Source: Hydrogenophaga sp. (GTDB lineage: Bacteria > Pseudomonadota > Gammaproteobacteria > Burkholderiales > Burkholderiaceae_C). From it: DNA of 44,248 nt. Positions 8,956-17,330 of this stretch are shown here, piece by piece (the stretch's first letter is position 1; each line of letters begins with the position of its first letter). The stretch spans positions 46,999 to 91,246 of the forward strand of contig NZ_WVZN01000019.1 of NCBI RefSeq assembly GCF_011772445.1, given 5' to 3'. The notes beneath the pieces were generated by a model. It ran no database searches, had not been told where the DNA came from, and saw only the letters and a program-made list of their open reading frames with translations. Position numbers and translations under genes: made by a program.

Positions 8956-10134
8956 ATGAAACTGCTGCACGTTCTTCCCACCGTCGACGCCCATGGCGGC
9001 GGACCCATGGAAGGGGTTCGCCAGCGCGGCATCCGCCTGCGCGAACTCGGCCACGAGGTGGACCTCGTCACGCTGGACGACCCCAGCTCCCCCAGCGTCA
9101 CCGGGCACCCGCTGCGCGTGCACGCCCTGGGCCCCACCGGCGGCAACTACGGCTTCAACCCGCGCCTGGCCCCCTGGCTGCGCGCGCACGCCGGCGACTA
9201 CGACCTCACCGTCGTCAACGGACTGTGGCAGTACCACAGCCTGGCCACCTGGCGCGTGTACCGCGCGCTGCGCCGGCCCTACGTGGTGTTCACGCACGGC
9301 ATGCTCGACCCCTGGTTCAAGCAGGCCTACCCGCTCAAGCATTTGAAGAAGTGGCTCTACTGGCCCTGGGCCGAGTACCGCGTGCTGCGCGACGCCTCGG
9401 CCGTGCTGTTCACCAGCGAGGAGGAACGCCGCCTGGCGCGCGAATCGTTCTGGCTGTACCGCGCGCGCGAACAGGTGGTGGCCTATGGCACGCGGCCGCC
9501 GCCGCCCAATGGCGCCGCGCTCGCGCAGCGCTTCCTCGATCAGCACCCCGAGCTGCGCGGCAAGCGCCTGCTGCTCTTCCTGGGCCGACTGCACGAGAAG
9601 AAGGGCTGCGACCTGCTGATCGACGCCTTCGGCCAGGTGGCGCACCGCCACCCCGGCCTGCACCTGGTGATGGCAGGCCCCGACCAGGGCGGCCAGCTGG
9701 CCTTGCTGAAGGCACGCGCCAAGGAGCGTGCGGTGGCGCACCGCGTGCACTGGCTCGGCATGGTGCAGGGCGATCACAAATGGGGCGCGCTGCACGCCTG
9801 CGAGGCCTTCGTGCTGCCCTCGCACCAGGAGAACTTCGGCATCGCCGTGGCCGAGGCCCTGGGCTGCGGCCTGCCGGTGCTCATCTCCAACAAGGTCAAC
9901 ATCTGGCGCGAGGTGGAGCAGGCCGGCGCCGGCCTGGTCGACGACGACGATGCGCGCGGCACCGCGCGGCTGCTGCAGCGCTGGCTCTCGCTCGACGCCG
10001 ACCACCGCCAGGCCATGTCGGCCGCCGCGCGCGATCTCTTCGCCAGCCGCTACACGGTGGACGCCATGGCGCAGTCCATCCTCAATCTGGCCGCGCAACA
10101 CGGCCCCGGCCCACGTTCCTTCGTCTCACCATGA
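8956..10134 (+). CDS. Glycosyltransferase family 4
   Basis: GT-B enzyme of 392 residues. The N-terminus MKLLHVLPTVDAHGGGPMEG has the glycine-rich acceptor loop. The C-terminal domain has LLLFLGRLHEKKGCDLLIDA, the nucleotide-sugar half, followed by PSHQENFGIAVAEALGCG with the catalytic-domain E-x7-E. The WLYWPWAEYRVLRDA segment after THGMLDPWFK is typical of EPS glycosyltransferases that recognise a preceding hexose. The stop overlaps the start of the methyltransferase (ATGA). Specificity is not determinable here. Confidence 0.87.
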   Translation: MKLLHVLPTVDAHGGGPMEGVRQRGIRLRELGHEVDLVTLDDPSSPSVTGHPLRVHALGPTGGNYGFNPRLAPWLRAHAGDYDLTVVNGLWQYHSLATWRVYRALRRPYVVFTHGMLDPWFKQAYPLKHLKKWLYWPWAEYRVLRDASAVLFTSEEERRLARESFWLYRAREQVVAYGTRPPPPNGAALAQRFLDQHPELRGKRLLLFLGRLHEKKGCDLLIDAFGQVAHRHPGLHLVMAGPDQGGQLALLKARAKERAVAHRVHWLGMVQGDHKWGALHACEAFVLPSHQENFGIAVAEALGCGLPVLISNKVNIWREVEQAGAGLVDDDDARGTARLLQRWLSLDADHRQAMSAAARDLFASRYTVDAMAQSILNLAAQHGPGPRSFVSP

Positions 10135-10763
10135 ACACCAACGTCGTCGACCACTACGGCTGGGACTCGGCCGACCGGCCCACCTCCTGCGGCTACATCG
10201 GCCCGCGCGTGATCGAGGAGCTCGACGCGCTGGGCGTGCGCCGCGTGCTCGATCTGGGCTGCGGCAACGGCACCCTCTGTGGAGAACTCGCGCGGCGCGG
10301 CTACACGGTCTGCGGCGTCGACCAGGACGAGGCCGGCGTGCGCCTGGCGCAGGAGCGCCACCCCGCGCTGCGCTTCCACCGCCTGGGCGTGCAGGACGAG
10401 CCGCAGCGCCTGGTCGACGCCGAGGGCCGCTTCCAGGCCGTGGTCTCCACCGAGGTGATCGAGCACCTGTACTCGCCGCACCTGCTGCCGGCGTTCGCGC
10501 GCGCGGTGCTGGAGCCCGGCGGCCACCTGGTGCTCACCACGCCGTACCACGGCTACCTCAAGAACCTGGCCCTCGCCGTGCTGGACAAGTGGGACCACCA
10601 CCACACGGCCCTGTGGCACGGCGGGCACATCAAGTTCTGGAGCCGGAGCACGCTGACCGAGCTGCTGCGCCAGCACGGCTTCGAACCGGTGCGCTTCGGC
10701 GGCGTGGGCCGCCTGCCCTATCTGTGGAAGAGCATGGTCCTGGTGGCCCGGCGCGTCTCATGA
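10131..10763 (+). CDS. Class I SAM-dependent methyltransferase
   Basis: A 210-residue Rossmann methyltransferase. Motif I VLDLGCGNG (about residues 37-45) binds the SAM methionine part. VCGVDQDEAGV supplies the acidic residue for the ribose, and STEVIEHLYSPHLL followed by LEPGGHLVLTTPYHG are motifs of the UbiG/Methyltransf_11-23 type. In this place it most likely O-methylates a sugar of the growing polysaccharide, perhaps as cap or substituent, but an unlinked substrate is possible. It overlaps neighbours on both sides by 4 bases, so it is fully embedded in the EPS transcript. Confidence 0.85.
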   Translation: MNTNVVDHYGWDSADRPTSCGYIGPRVIEELDALGVRRVLDLGCGNGTLCGELARRGYTVCGVDQDEAGVRLAQERHPALRFHRLGVQDEPQRLVDAEGRFQAVVSTEVIEHLYSPHLLPAFARAVLEPGGHLVLTTPYHGYLKNLALAVLDKWDHHHTALWHGGHIKFWSRSTLTELLRQHGFEPVRFGGVGRLPYLWKSMVLVARRVS

Positions 10764-11311
10764 TCCTGCCCGGCAACGACCCCGCCACGCAGCCCTCGTT
10801 CACGCTGGGCAACCGGGTGGCGCGCGCCACCTGGGGCGTGGTGTGGCTGCTGCTGTTTCGCACCAGCCCGCGCCCGGCGCACGCGTGGCGGCGCGCGCTG
10901 CTGCGTCTGTTCGGCGCGCGCCTGGGCGCGCACGTGCACGTCTACCCGGGCGCGCGCATCTGGGCGCCCTGGCAACTGGAGATCGGCGACCGCGTGGGCG
11001 TGGGCGACGGCGCCACGCTCTACAACATGGGCCCGCTGCGCATCGGCCACGACGCCGTGATCTCGCAGGGCTCGCACCTGTGCGGCGGCACGCACGACAT
11101 CCACTCGCGCAACTTCCAGCTGGTCGCCCGGGCCATCGACATCGGCCCGCACGCCTGGGTCTGCGCCGACGCCTTCGTCGGCCCCGGCGTGCGCCTGGCG
11201 CCGGGCTGCGTGGTGGGGGCGCGGTCGGTGGTCATGAAAAGCATCGACGAGCCCTGGACCGTGTGGGCCGGGCACCCCGCGCAACGCATCAGCACCCGCC
11301 AAGTCCAATGA
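10760..11311 (+). CDS. WcaF-like sugar O-acetyltransferase (left-handed beta helix)
   Basis: A 183-residue member of the hexapeptide-repeat acetyltransferases that use acetyl-CoA to decorate polysaccharide sugars. Hexapeptide turns are visible from about residue 55: VHVYPGARIWAP, IGDRVGVGDGATLYN, IGHDAVISQGSHLCGG. The catalytic His is within CGGTHDIHS. VGPGVRLAPGCVVGARSVV completes the helix. WAGHPAQRI is the usual C-terminal signature of the WcaF/NodL group. The ATG overlaps the methyltransferase stop. The final two codons and the stop codon lie inside the left arm of the 268-bp inverted repeat that follows. Confidence 0.87.
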   Translation: MILPGNDPATQPSFTLGNRVARATWGVVWLLLFRTSPRPAHAWRRALLRLFGARLGAHVHVYPGARIWAPWQLEIGDRVGVGDGATLYNMGPLRIGHDAVISQGSHLCGGTHDIHSRNFQLVARAIDIGPHAWVCADAFVGPGVRLAPGCVVGARSVVMKSIDEPWTVWAGHPAQRISTRQVQ

Positions 11312-11569
11312 AGCAGAGAAAACGCACCCACGTGAGCGCCTGCCAGGGGCGCCATCTAGGCGCCAAGCGCAGCCAGGCTGGGTGCCTGGCGAGCATTGGC
11401 AACGACGAGGGCGCCCCTGGCAGGCGCTCACCCTTCGGGCCGGGCCGTCCAAGCGCGCATGCGGGCGTTGCAGCCCTTGCGCAGGCCACCAGCCTGCGCG
11501 GCGGTCCGCGCCTACGCCTGCGCGCTTGGACGACCCGGCGTGGGTGCGTTTTCTCTGCTTCATTGGACT
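11302..11569. mobile_element. 268-bp nested inverted-repeat element (MITE-like)
   Basis: Perfect 31-base outer inverted repeats (11302-11332 and 11539-11569) enclose two further hairpins. Branch 1 has perfect 22-base arms at 11332-11353 and 11410-11431, with an inner 7-bp stem (11372-11378/11384-11390). Branch 2 has arms at 11440-11459 and 11519-11538 matching at 19 of 20 positions, with an inner 8-bp stem (11479-11486/11492-11499). The whole would fold as a three-way cruciform. No transposase is present and no target duplication is obvious. Open frames run across it on both strands, each beginning MKQRKRTH, as a result of the symmetry. It is the only sizeable gap in the EPS operon. Its identity as a mobile or dispersed element is inference. 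Confidence 0.7.
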
Positions 11570-11582
11570 GAGGTACCACGCC

Positions 11583-12467
11583 ATGACCCAGGTCTCCATC
11601 CTCGTGCTCACGAAAAACGAGCAGCAGGACCTGCCGGGCTGCCTGCGCAGCGTCGCCTGGTCGGACGACATCCACGTCTACGACTCGCTCAGCACCGACC
11701 GCACGCAGGAGATCGCGCGCGAGTTCGGCGCCACCGTCACGTCGCGCGCCTTCGACAACTGGGCCGCGCACCAGAACTGGGGCTTGAAGAACATCCCGTT
11801 CAAGCACCCCTGGGTGTTCTACATCGACGCCGACGAACGCATGACGCCCGAACTGGTGGCCGCCGTGCGCGCGGCGGTGGCCCGGCCCGGCGAACACGTG
11901 GCCTTTCGCGTGCAGCGGCGCGACTTCTTCCTCGGCACCTGGCTGCAGCACGTGCAGACCTCGCCCTTCTACCTGCGCCTGTTCCGCCCCGAGCGCATGC
12001 GCTACGAACGCCTGGTCAACCCCGTGTCGCTGCCCGATGGTCCCGCCGGCCAGGTGCCGGGCTTTCTCGACCACTACCCCTTCAGCAAGGGCATCAGCCA
12101 CTGGCTGGAGCGCCACAACAGCTACAGCACGCTGGAGGCGCGCCAGATCGTGGAGAACCGCCGCCAGCACGAGGGCTTCTCCCTCGTCAAGGCCTTCACC
12201 GCGAAGGACTTCCACGAGCGCCGCTTCCACCAGAAGGAGCTGTTCTACCGGCTGCCGCTGCGCCCACTGGTCAAGTTCACGCTGCTCTACGTGGCGCGCG
12301 CGGGCTTTCTGGACGGCCGCGCGGGCTTCACCTACGCGGTGCTGCAAAGCATGTACGAGTACATGATCCAGCTCAAGACCCGGGAGATGACGCGCGCCGC
12401 CCAGCAGGCCCCCGATGAGCCCGGTGCGCCGACGGCGCCCGACGGTCTGGGCGCGCGCCAGCCATGA
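11583..12467 (+). CDS. Glycosyltransferase family 2, WaaE-like
   Basis: Inverting GT-A enzyme of 294 residues. The N-terminal segment VSILVLTKNEQQDLPGCL is the family's nucleotide-binding strand and NE motif. DDIHVYDSLSTDRTQEIA and FYIDADERMTPELV carry the aspartates, including the DxD-like DADE that binds metal and UDP-sugar. This layout matches the beta-1,4-glucosyltransferase group (WaaE/KdtX type) found in LPS and EPS loci. The second half has basic and aromatic patches suited to membrane association. The ATG at 11583 lies 14 bases after the inverted-repeat element, so its translation must be initiated independently. Its stop overlaps the next start. Confidence 0.87.
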   Translation: MTQVSILVLTKNEQQDLPGCLRSVAWSDDIHVYDSLSTDRTQEIAREFGATVTSRAFDNWAAHQNWGLKNIPFKHPWVFYIDADERMTPELVAAVRAAVARPGEHVAFRVQRRDFFLGTWLQHVQTSPFYLRLFRPERMRYERLVNPVSLPDGPAGQVPGFLDHYPFSKGISHWLERHNSYSTLEARQIVENRRQHEGFSLVKAFTAKDFHERRFHQKELFYRLPLRPLVKFTLLYVARAGFLDGRAGFTYAVLQSMYEYMIQLKTREMTRAAQQAPDEPGAPTAPDGLGARQP

Positions 12468-13708
12468 GGATCCTGCTCGTCAGCGCGAACTTCGCGCCCG
12501 AACCGGTGGGCATCGGCAAGTACTCGGGCGAGATGGCCGAGTGGCTGGCCGCGCAGGGGCACGAGGTGCGCGTGGTCTGCGCCCCGCCCTACTACCCCGC
12601 CTGGCAGGTGGACCCCGCGTGGCGCTGGCCACCGTACCGGCACGAGGCCTGGCGCGGCGTGCGCGTGTGGCGCGCGCCGCTGTGGGTGCCCTCACGCCCT
12701 GGCGGCCTCAAGCGCGTGCTGCACCTGGCCAGCTTCGCGCTCGCCTCGCTGCCCATCCTGCTGCGCCAGTGGGCCTGGCGGCCCGAGGTCGTGATGGTGG
12801 TGGCGCCCGCGCTGCTGTGCGCGCCCATGGGCTGGCTCACGGCGCGCGCCACCGGCGCGCGCGCCTGGCTGCACGTGCAGGACTTCGAGGTCGACGTCGC
12901 GCTGAAGATGGGCTTGCTGTGCCAGGGCCTGCTGCGCCGGCTCGCGCTGGGCGCCGAGTCCTGGCTGCTGCGCCGCTTCGACACCGTCTCCACCATCTCG
13001 GGGCGCATGCACGAGCACCTGCTGCGCAAAGGCGTGGCAGCGCAGCGCGCGCTGCGCTTTCCCAACTGGGCCGACGTGCAGGCGGTGCGCCCGCTGCGCG
13101 GCACCAGCACCTACCGCGCCGAACTGGGCCTGCCCGGCGGCGCGCGCGTGGCGCTGTTCTCGGGCAGCTGGAGCGCCAAGCAGGGCCTGGAGACGGTGGT
13201 GCAGGCGGCGCGCGCACTGACCCACCGTCCCGACATCGTGTTCGTGGTCTGCGGCCAGGGCGCCATGCGCACCGAACTCGAGGCCGCCGAGCGCGAGCTG
13301 AACAACCTTCGCCTGCTCCCCCTGCAGCCCCTGGATCGCCTGGGCGAGCTGCTGGGCCTGGCCGACGCGCACCTGTTGCCGCAGAGCGTGGAGGCCGAAG
13401 ACCTGGTGCTGCCGTCCAAGCTGACCAACATGCTGGCCAGCGGGCGACCCGTGGTGGCCACCTGCCGCGCGGGCACCGAACTGGCCGACGCGGTGGGCCG
13501 CTGCGGCGTGGTGGTGCCACCCGGCGACGCGCCCGCGCTGGCGCGTGCCATCGAGGCGCTGATGGACGACCCGGCGCGCCGCGAAGCCCTGGGCCGGCTG
13601 GCGCGCGAACACGCCGAACGGCACATCGACCGCGAAAGCGTGCTGCGCGCGCTGGAGGCCGAGTTGCTCGCGGGCCAGGCGCGCCGCGCCGCCCGCGCCA
13701 CGCCATGA
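12464..13708 (+). CDS. WcaI-like glycosyltransferase family 4
   Basis: The 414-residue enzyme strongly resembles colanic-acid WcaI-type transferases. MRILLVSANFAPEPVGIGKY is followed by VCAPPYYPAWQV, a characteristic N-terminal pair. The C-terminal Glycos_transf_1 half has VALFSGSWSAKQGLETVVQA and DLVLPSKLTNMLASGRPVVA, which replaces the more usual E-x7-E loop in this subfamily. It sits 4 bases overlapped with both neighbours. Together with the WcaF-like acetyltransferase and the Gmd/Fcl pair it gives the locus a colanic-acid-like flavour, although gene order differs from the enterobacterial operon. Confidence 0.85.
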   Translation: MRILLVSANFAPEPVGIGKYSGEMAEWLAAQGHEVRVVCAPPYYPAWQVDPAWRWPPYRHEAWRGVRVWRAPLWVPSRPGGLKRVLHLASFALASLPILLRQWAWRPEVVMVVAPALLCAPMGWLTARATGARAWLHVQDFEVDVALKMGLLCQGLLRRLALGAESWLLRRFDTVSTISGRMHEHLLRKGVAAQRALRFPNWADVQAVRPLRGTSTYRAELGLPGGARVALFSGSWSAKQGLETVVQAARALTHRPDIVFVVCGQGAMRTELEAAERELNNLRLLPLQPLDRLGELLGLADAHLLPQSVEAEDLVLPSKLTNMLASGRPVVATCRAGTELADAVGRCGVVVPPGDAPALARAIEALMDDPARREALGRLAREHAERHIDRESVLRALEAELLAGQARRAARATP

Positions 13709-14850
13709 AGGCCGAGCCGGCGTTCATCCACCCCGGTGCGGGCGGCCCCTCGTTCCCGGCCGCGGGCGAGGTCGTCATCTTCCAGCCCGAGTTCGTCGAA
13801 TTCGGCGGCGAGGAACGCGTGATCCTTGCGCTCAGCGAGGGCCTGCACGCGCGCGGCCTGCCGCACAGCGTGCTGTGCTACCGCGACCACATCCACCTCG
13901 CGCGGCACGCGCGGCTGCCACTGCGCGTGCACCAGTTGCGTCCCTCGGGCCCCGGCCTGGCGCGCCCCCTGGCCCTGCGCGCGGCCCTGCGGCGATTGCA
14001 CGCGATGGGCTCGCCCACGCCGGTGCTGTTCAACATCCAGTCGGCGCTGCACGCGGGCCTGAGCGGCGCGCGCCGCTACCACCTGCGCATCCCCGACACC
14101 TACAGCCTGCTCACGCCCACCCCCACACCCTTCTGGGACCCGCTGGACCTGCGCCTGACCCTGCGCGACCACGCCACGGGCCGCGGCGTGCGCGGCGCCG
14201 AGCAACTGCTCACCAACACCGAGGCGCTCTCGCGCGAGTTGGGCCAACTCTACGGCCGGCCCGCGCGTGTGCACTACCTGGGCGGCCACGGCAGCACCGC
14301 TGCCCAGGCCCCCGCGCGCAGCCAGGCCGTGGTGCACCTGCTCAGCGTGTGCCGTCTGCAGGCGAGCAAGCGCGTGGACTGGATGCTGCGCGCCCTGGCG
14401 CAGGAAGACGGCCAGCGCGACCTGGGCGATTGGCGGCTGCACGTCGCCGGTGCCGGACCACAGCGCGACGCCCTGCAGGCGCTGGCGCTGCAACTGGGCA
14501 TCCACGATCGCGTGAGCTTCCACGGCTTCGTGAGCGACGAACAACTCGAGGCCCTGTACCGCCAGGCGCACATCTTCCTGATGCCCGCGCGCCAGGGCTT
14601 CGGCCTGCCCGCGATCGAGGCGCTGTACCGCCACAGCGCCGTGGTGCTCAACCGCGAATCGGGCGTGTCCGAGATTCTGGAGGGCACGCCCTGGGTGCTG
14701 ATCGCCGAGTCGGGCGAGCGCGCCTTCGCCAGCGCGCTGCGCGCCATGCTGCGCCGCGTGCGCGAAGACGGCTTCTTCGCGCAGCCGCTGCCCGAGCTGC
14801 CCAACATGCAGGCCTGGGCGAACGGCGTCATCGAGACACTGGGATGGTGA
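13705..14850 (+). CDS. Glycosyltransferase family 4
   Basis: GT-B enzyme of 381 residues. The N-terminus has FQPEFVEFGGEERVILALSE, an acceptor-side loop with Gly-Gly-Glu-Glu common in EPS and LPS mannosyltransferases. The C-terminal half shows LLSVCRLQASKRVDWMLRAL (start of the donor domain), FHGFVSDEQLEALYRQA and MPARQGFGLPAIEALYRHSA with the E-x7-E-like site. The ATG at 13705 overlaps the preceding stop. About 20 residues before the first beta strand look unstructured. It overlaps the next membrane-protein gene by 7 bases. Confidence 0.84.
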   Translation: MKAEPAFIHPGAGGPSFPAAGEVVIFQPEFVEFGGEERVILALSEGLHARGLPHSVLCYRDHIHLARHARLPLRVHQLRPSGPGLARPLALRAALRRLHAMGSPTPVLFNIQSALHAGLSGARRYHLRIPDTYSLLTPTPTPFWDPLDLRLTLRDHATGRGVRGAEQLLTNTEALSRELGQLYGRPARVHYLGGHGSTAAQAPARSQAVVHLLSVCRLQASKRVDWMLRALAQEDGQRDLGDWRLHVAGAGPQRDALQALALQLGIHDRVSFHGFVSDEQLEALYRQAHIFLMPARQGFGLPAIEALYRHSAVVLNRESGVSEILEGTPWVLIAESGERAFASALRAMLRRVREDGFFAQPLPELPNMQAWANGVIETLGW

Positions 14851-16283
14851 ACGCGGCCGACGCCAGTTCCCTGCGCCAGGCCTCGCATGGCGGGCCGTGG
14901 CATGGCGCACGGGCCTCAGGCTTTCGCGTGACCCTGGCGTTAGCGCTCGCCCTCGCGGCCACGCTGATGGCGGCGCGGCTGCTGCTGTACCTGGCCCTGC
15001 AGTTGCCCGCACCCGTGGGCGACGGCGTGCTGTTCGCCTCGGTGGCGCAGTACCACTGCGGCACGGGCCGTTTCGAGACGCCGATCTTCCCGCTCGACCC
15101 GACCGGCGCCTACCGCTACATCTGGCACGGCATCGGCTGGCCCTGGCTGCTGTCGCTGCTCAATCCCACCTGCTCCATCGAAGGCAGCTTCGTGGCCTGG
15201 TCGCTGGTGATGACCGGCACGGCGGCGCTGGCCTGGTGGGCACTCGCGCGCACGCATGGCCGACTGGTGTGCGCCGCCTTCGCTCTCGTGGTGTTCGCCC
15301 TGCAGGCCAAGCTGATGTTCCGCCCCGAGGTGCTGGCCATCGCGCTGGTGGTGGCGGCCGAGGCCCTGCGCGCACGCGAGCGGCTGTGGTCCTGGGCCTG
15401 GCTGCTGAGTCTGTTGGCCTGGGTGCAGCCCACGGTGTTCCTCATCGCCGCCGCACACGCGGCGCTGACGCTGGACCGCGCGGGCTGGCGAACGCTGTGG
15501 CGCGGCGCGATCCCTGGCCTGGGCATGGCCCTGGCGCTGCACGGTGCCATCGCGGCGCTCTACCCCTTCCCCCTGGCGGACCTGCTGCGGGGCCTGTCGC
15601 TGCAAGGCCAGAGCTTCGCGGCGCGCGACGACGGCAGCCTGTTCATCTACTACCTGCGCAGTGACTTCTTTCCCGCGCTGGGCGTGGCCATGCTCGCCGC
15701 GTTCGCGCTGGCCGCGTGGCGTCGGCCTGCGTTGCTCCTGCTGCTCCCTCTGATCGTGTACTTCGGCCTGCGCGTGCCGCCGGCGTTCTACAACCTGGTG
15801 CCGCTGTTCGTGGTGTTGCTGATGGGGCTGTTGCGCAGCGAAGGCGCGCCAGCGCGCAACAGCGCCCATCGGCACGCGCTGACGGTGCTGGCACTCACCG
15901 CGGTACTCGGCGCCCTGGGCCTGGCGCAGTCTGTCGCGCGCGACGGCCTGGGCGCCTGGCGCCAGCACGCATCACCTGGCGAAGCACTGGCCAGTCTGCA
16001 AGCTGAGCAGGCGCAGACTCAACGGGTGTGTGGTGTGCCACCGTGGTTCACCCTGCTGCTGCCCGCCGACGCATTCGAACCGAGTCACCGGCCCTTGTTG
16101 CGCACCTGCCCCGCGCATGGCGGCGTCGATCTGGTCACCGCCACGGCGTTGGCGAACCATACCCACGCCACCGGCTGCCAGCACCACGCGGTGAACGCGC
16201 TGCCGCCCTGGCTGGAAAGAACGGCCGGCCGCCTGTTTCGATCGAGCACCGGCTACGGCATGGCGGCTTGCCCGGCGGGGTGA
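14844..16283 (+). CDS. Polytopic membrane protein, GT-C glycosyltransferase candidate
   Basis: A 479-residue membrane protein with about 9-10 hydrophobic segments. After the first helix comes PVGDGVLFASVAQYHCGTG, an acidic residue in the first external loop, as in GT-C fold enzymes (ArnT/PMT-like) that use polyprenyl-phosphate sugars on the periplasmic side. A polar C-terminal part of about 100 residues contains several Cys and may be periplasmic. It is the last gene of the EPS cluster in this window and meets the minus-strand gene at 16306 tail to tail. The family call is by topology and the acidic loop only. It might instead be an uncharacterised EPS-locus membrane protein. Confidence 0.55.
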   Translation: MVNAADASSLRQASHGGPWHGARASGFRVTLALALALAATLMAARLLLYLALQLPAPVGDGVLFASVAQYHCGTGRFETPIFPLDPTGAYRYIWHGIGWPWLLSLLNPTCSIEGSFVAWSLVMTGTAALAWWALARTHGRLVCAAFALVVFALQAKLMFRPEVLAIALVVAAEALRARERLWSWAWLLSLLAWVQPTVFLIAAAHAALTLDRAGWRTLWRGAIPGLGMALALHGAIAALYPFPLADLLRGLSLQGQSFAARDDGSLFIYYLRSDFFPALGVAMLAAFALAAWRRPALLLLLPLIVYFGLRVPPAFYNLVPLFVVLLMGLLRSEGAPARNSAHRHALTVLALTAVLGALGLAQSVARDGLGAWRQHASPGEALASLQAEQAQTQRVCGVPPWFTLLLPADAFEPSHRPLLRTCPAHGGVDLVTATALANHTHATGCQHHAVNALPPWLERTAGRLFRSSTGYGMAACPAG

Positions 16284-16305
16284 AGCGCCAGGCGGACGTC
16301 GGCGC

Positions 16306-17256
16306 CTACTGCTTGGCGGGCACGATTTGTCCGTTGACCTCGCGCACAACGCCCTGGTTCGCCCGAGTTGGTGCTTGCGAAGGCCGAAGCGAGGCGGCAG
16401 GCCGCCTTCGGGCGGCGGCCTCTCGCGCGGCCAGTTGCGGGCTGCGGCCAGCGATCTTCGCGTCGACCTGGCTGAACAAGTCGTGAGGGTCGTTCTCGTC
16501 CTTCGACACGTCAAGCGTGTCGACCCATTGCCTCAGCGCCTCATCCGAGCCCGCCGTGTGCAGCTCGGGCTGATCCTCTGAGTCCAAGCCATTGACGGAC
16601 ATCGTGAGTGCGCTGCCGTCCTCGGCAGAGAGGCTGCTGTCGATCGAGGCACCCTTCCCGGTGCTCCCACCCAAGTACTTTGTCCCGGATTCGACCTCGA
16701 TCACATTGGTTGCCTCGTCGAATGCTGCGCTCCAGTCGAAATCCTCCTCAGACGTGCCATGCGATGGCGCAACGTCCTTGGGCGAGACACGGAACTGCGC
16801 AACGTCCTCGGACGAGACATGTGAGCCCGCACCGTCGCCGAAGTCTTTGATGAGCTGGGTAACCGTCCAAGTAGGTATCTTGACCGACTCAACCTCGACC
16901 GACTCAACCGCAGGACGCTCCACCGGCGTGGCCTCGGCCAACTGCTTCAGCCAGTGGCGAACGTTCGGGTTGTCGGCAGCCCGCGGGGACGAGCACCAAT
17001 TGACCAACTGGATGGCTACGCCCCGCAGTCCTTCTCCATATCTGTCGTCAGTGATGCCCTGCACGATGGTGTTCCTCAGAAGATCCCTCGTTTTCGCCCG
17101 CAGGTACGTGGGAGCGGTCCTCGGCTTCTCGGGCTCGCCATTCACGAAAAGGTTCAGCGCCTGGAGATTCAGCGTGTTCTTTTCGGAGTCGAAAACCTTC
17201 CGCTTGAGCTCGAGGCGTTGAACGTATTTCCGGTAGGCGCGAACGGGATTGAACAT
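16306..17256 (-). CDS. Hypothetical protein, paralogue A with tandem repeats
   Basis: A 316-residue protein I do not recognise. It is clearly related to the next gene (17331-18092). Both open with a basic helix and a K-R-x-V-F motif, then LNLFVNG/LNRYVNG. Both have a middle WLKQLAEA/RLQALAEA helix. Both contain a C-terminal MSVNGLDSEDQPE/MSVPELDDEDQPE motif, followed by LRQWVDTLD/LLQWVGQLE. The central 130 residues are Ser/Asp/Glu-rich and include repeats of SSEDVA/SPKDVA. There is no signal peptide or membrane segment. Base composition is lower in GC (57% in one sampled line) than the flanks. The ATG at 17256 aligns with the paralogue's start; a TTG 15 bases upstream is an alternative. Confidence 0.7.
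   Translation of the reverse strand: MFNPVRAYRKYVQRLELKRKVFDSEKNTLNLQALNLFVNGEPEKPRTAPTYLRAKTRDLLRNTIVQGITDDRYGEGLRGVAIQLVNWCSSPRAADNPNVRHWLKQLAEATPVERPAVESVEVESVKIPTWTVTQLIKDFGDGAGSHVSSEDVAQFRVSPKDVAPSHGTSEEDFDWSAAFDEATNVIEVESGTKYLGGSTGKGASIDSSLSAEDGSALTMSVNGLDSEDQPELHTAGSDEALRQWVDTLDVSKDENDPHDLFSQVDAKIAGRSPQLAAREAAARRRPAASLRPSQAPTRANQGVVREVNGQIVPAKQ
16743..16826. repeat. In-frame 30-bp tandem repeat
   Basis: Two close 30-base units begin GCGCAACGTCCT (16767-16796 and 16797-16826). A diverged third unit lies at about 16743-16766. The period is a multiple of three, so unit gain or loss keeps the frame. The units encode the S-x-x-D-V-A repeats of the gene at 16306-17256. Confidence 0.7.
16881..16910. 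repeat. In-frame 15-bp tandem repeat
   Basis: GACCGACTCAACCTC (16881-16895) is followed directly by GACCGACTCAACCGC (16896-16910), 14 of 15 bases identical. It lies in the same hypothetical gene and encodes a V-E-S-V-E-V-E-S-V stretch. Confidence 0.75.
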
Positions 17257-17330
17257 GGCGTGTTGGCCCAAGGGCAGTTGAACAGGGACATCGGGTGATC
17301 GGCATCACCTCGAGCACCGCCCTGAGTGCA

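Noticed and set aside
11308..11571. Open frames starting MKQRKRTH on both strands inside the 268-bp element
   Set aside because: The same start occurs on both strands because of the perfect terminal repeats. No Shine-Dalgarno and no protein-like composition support translation.
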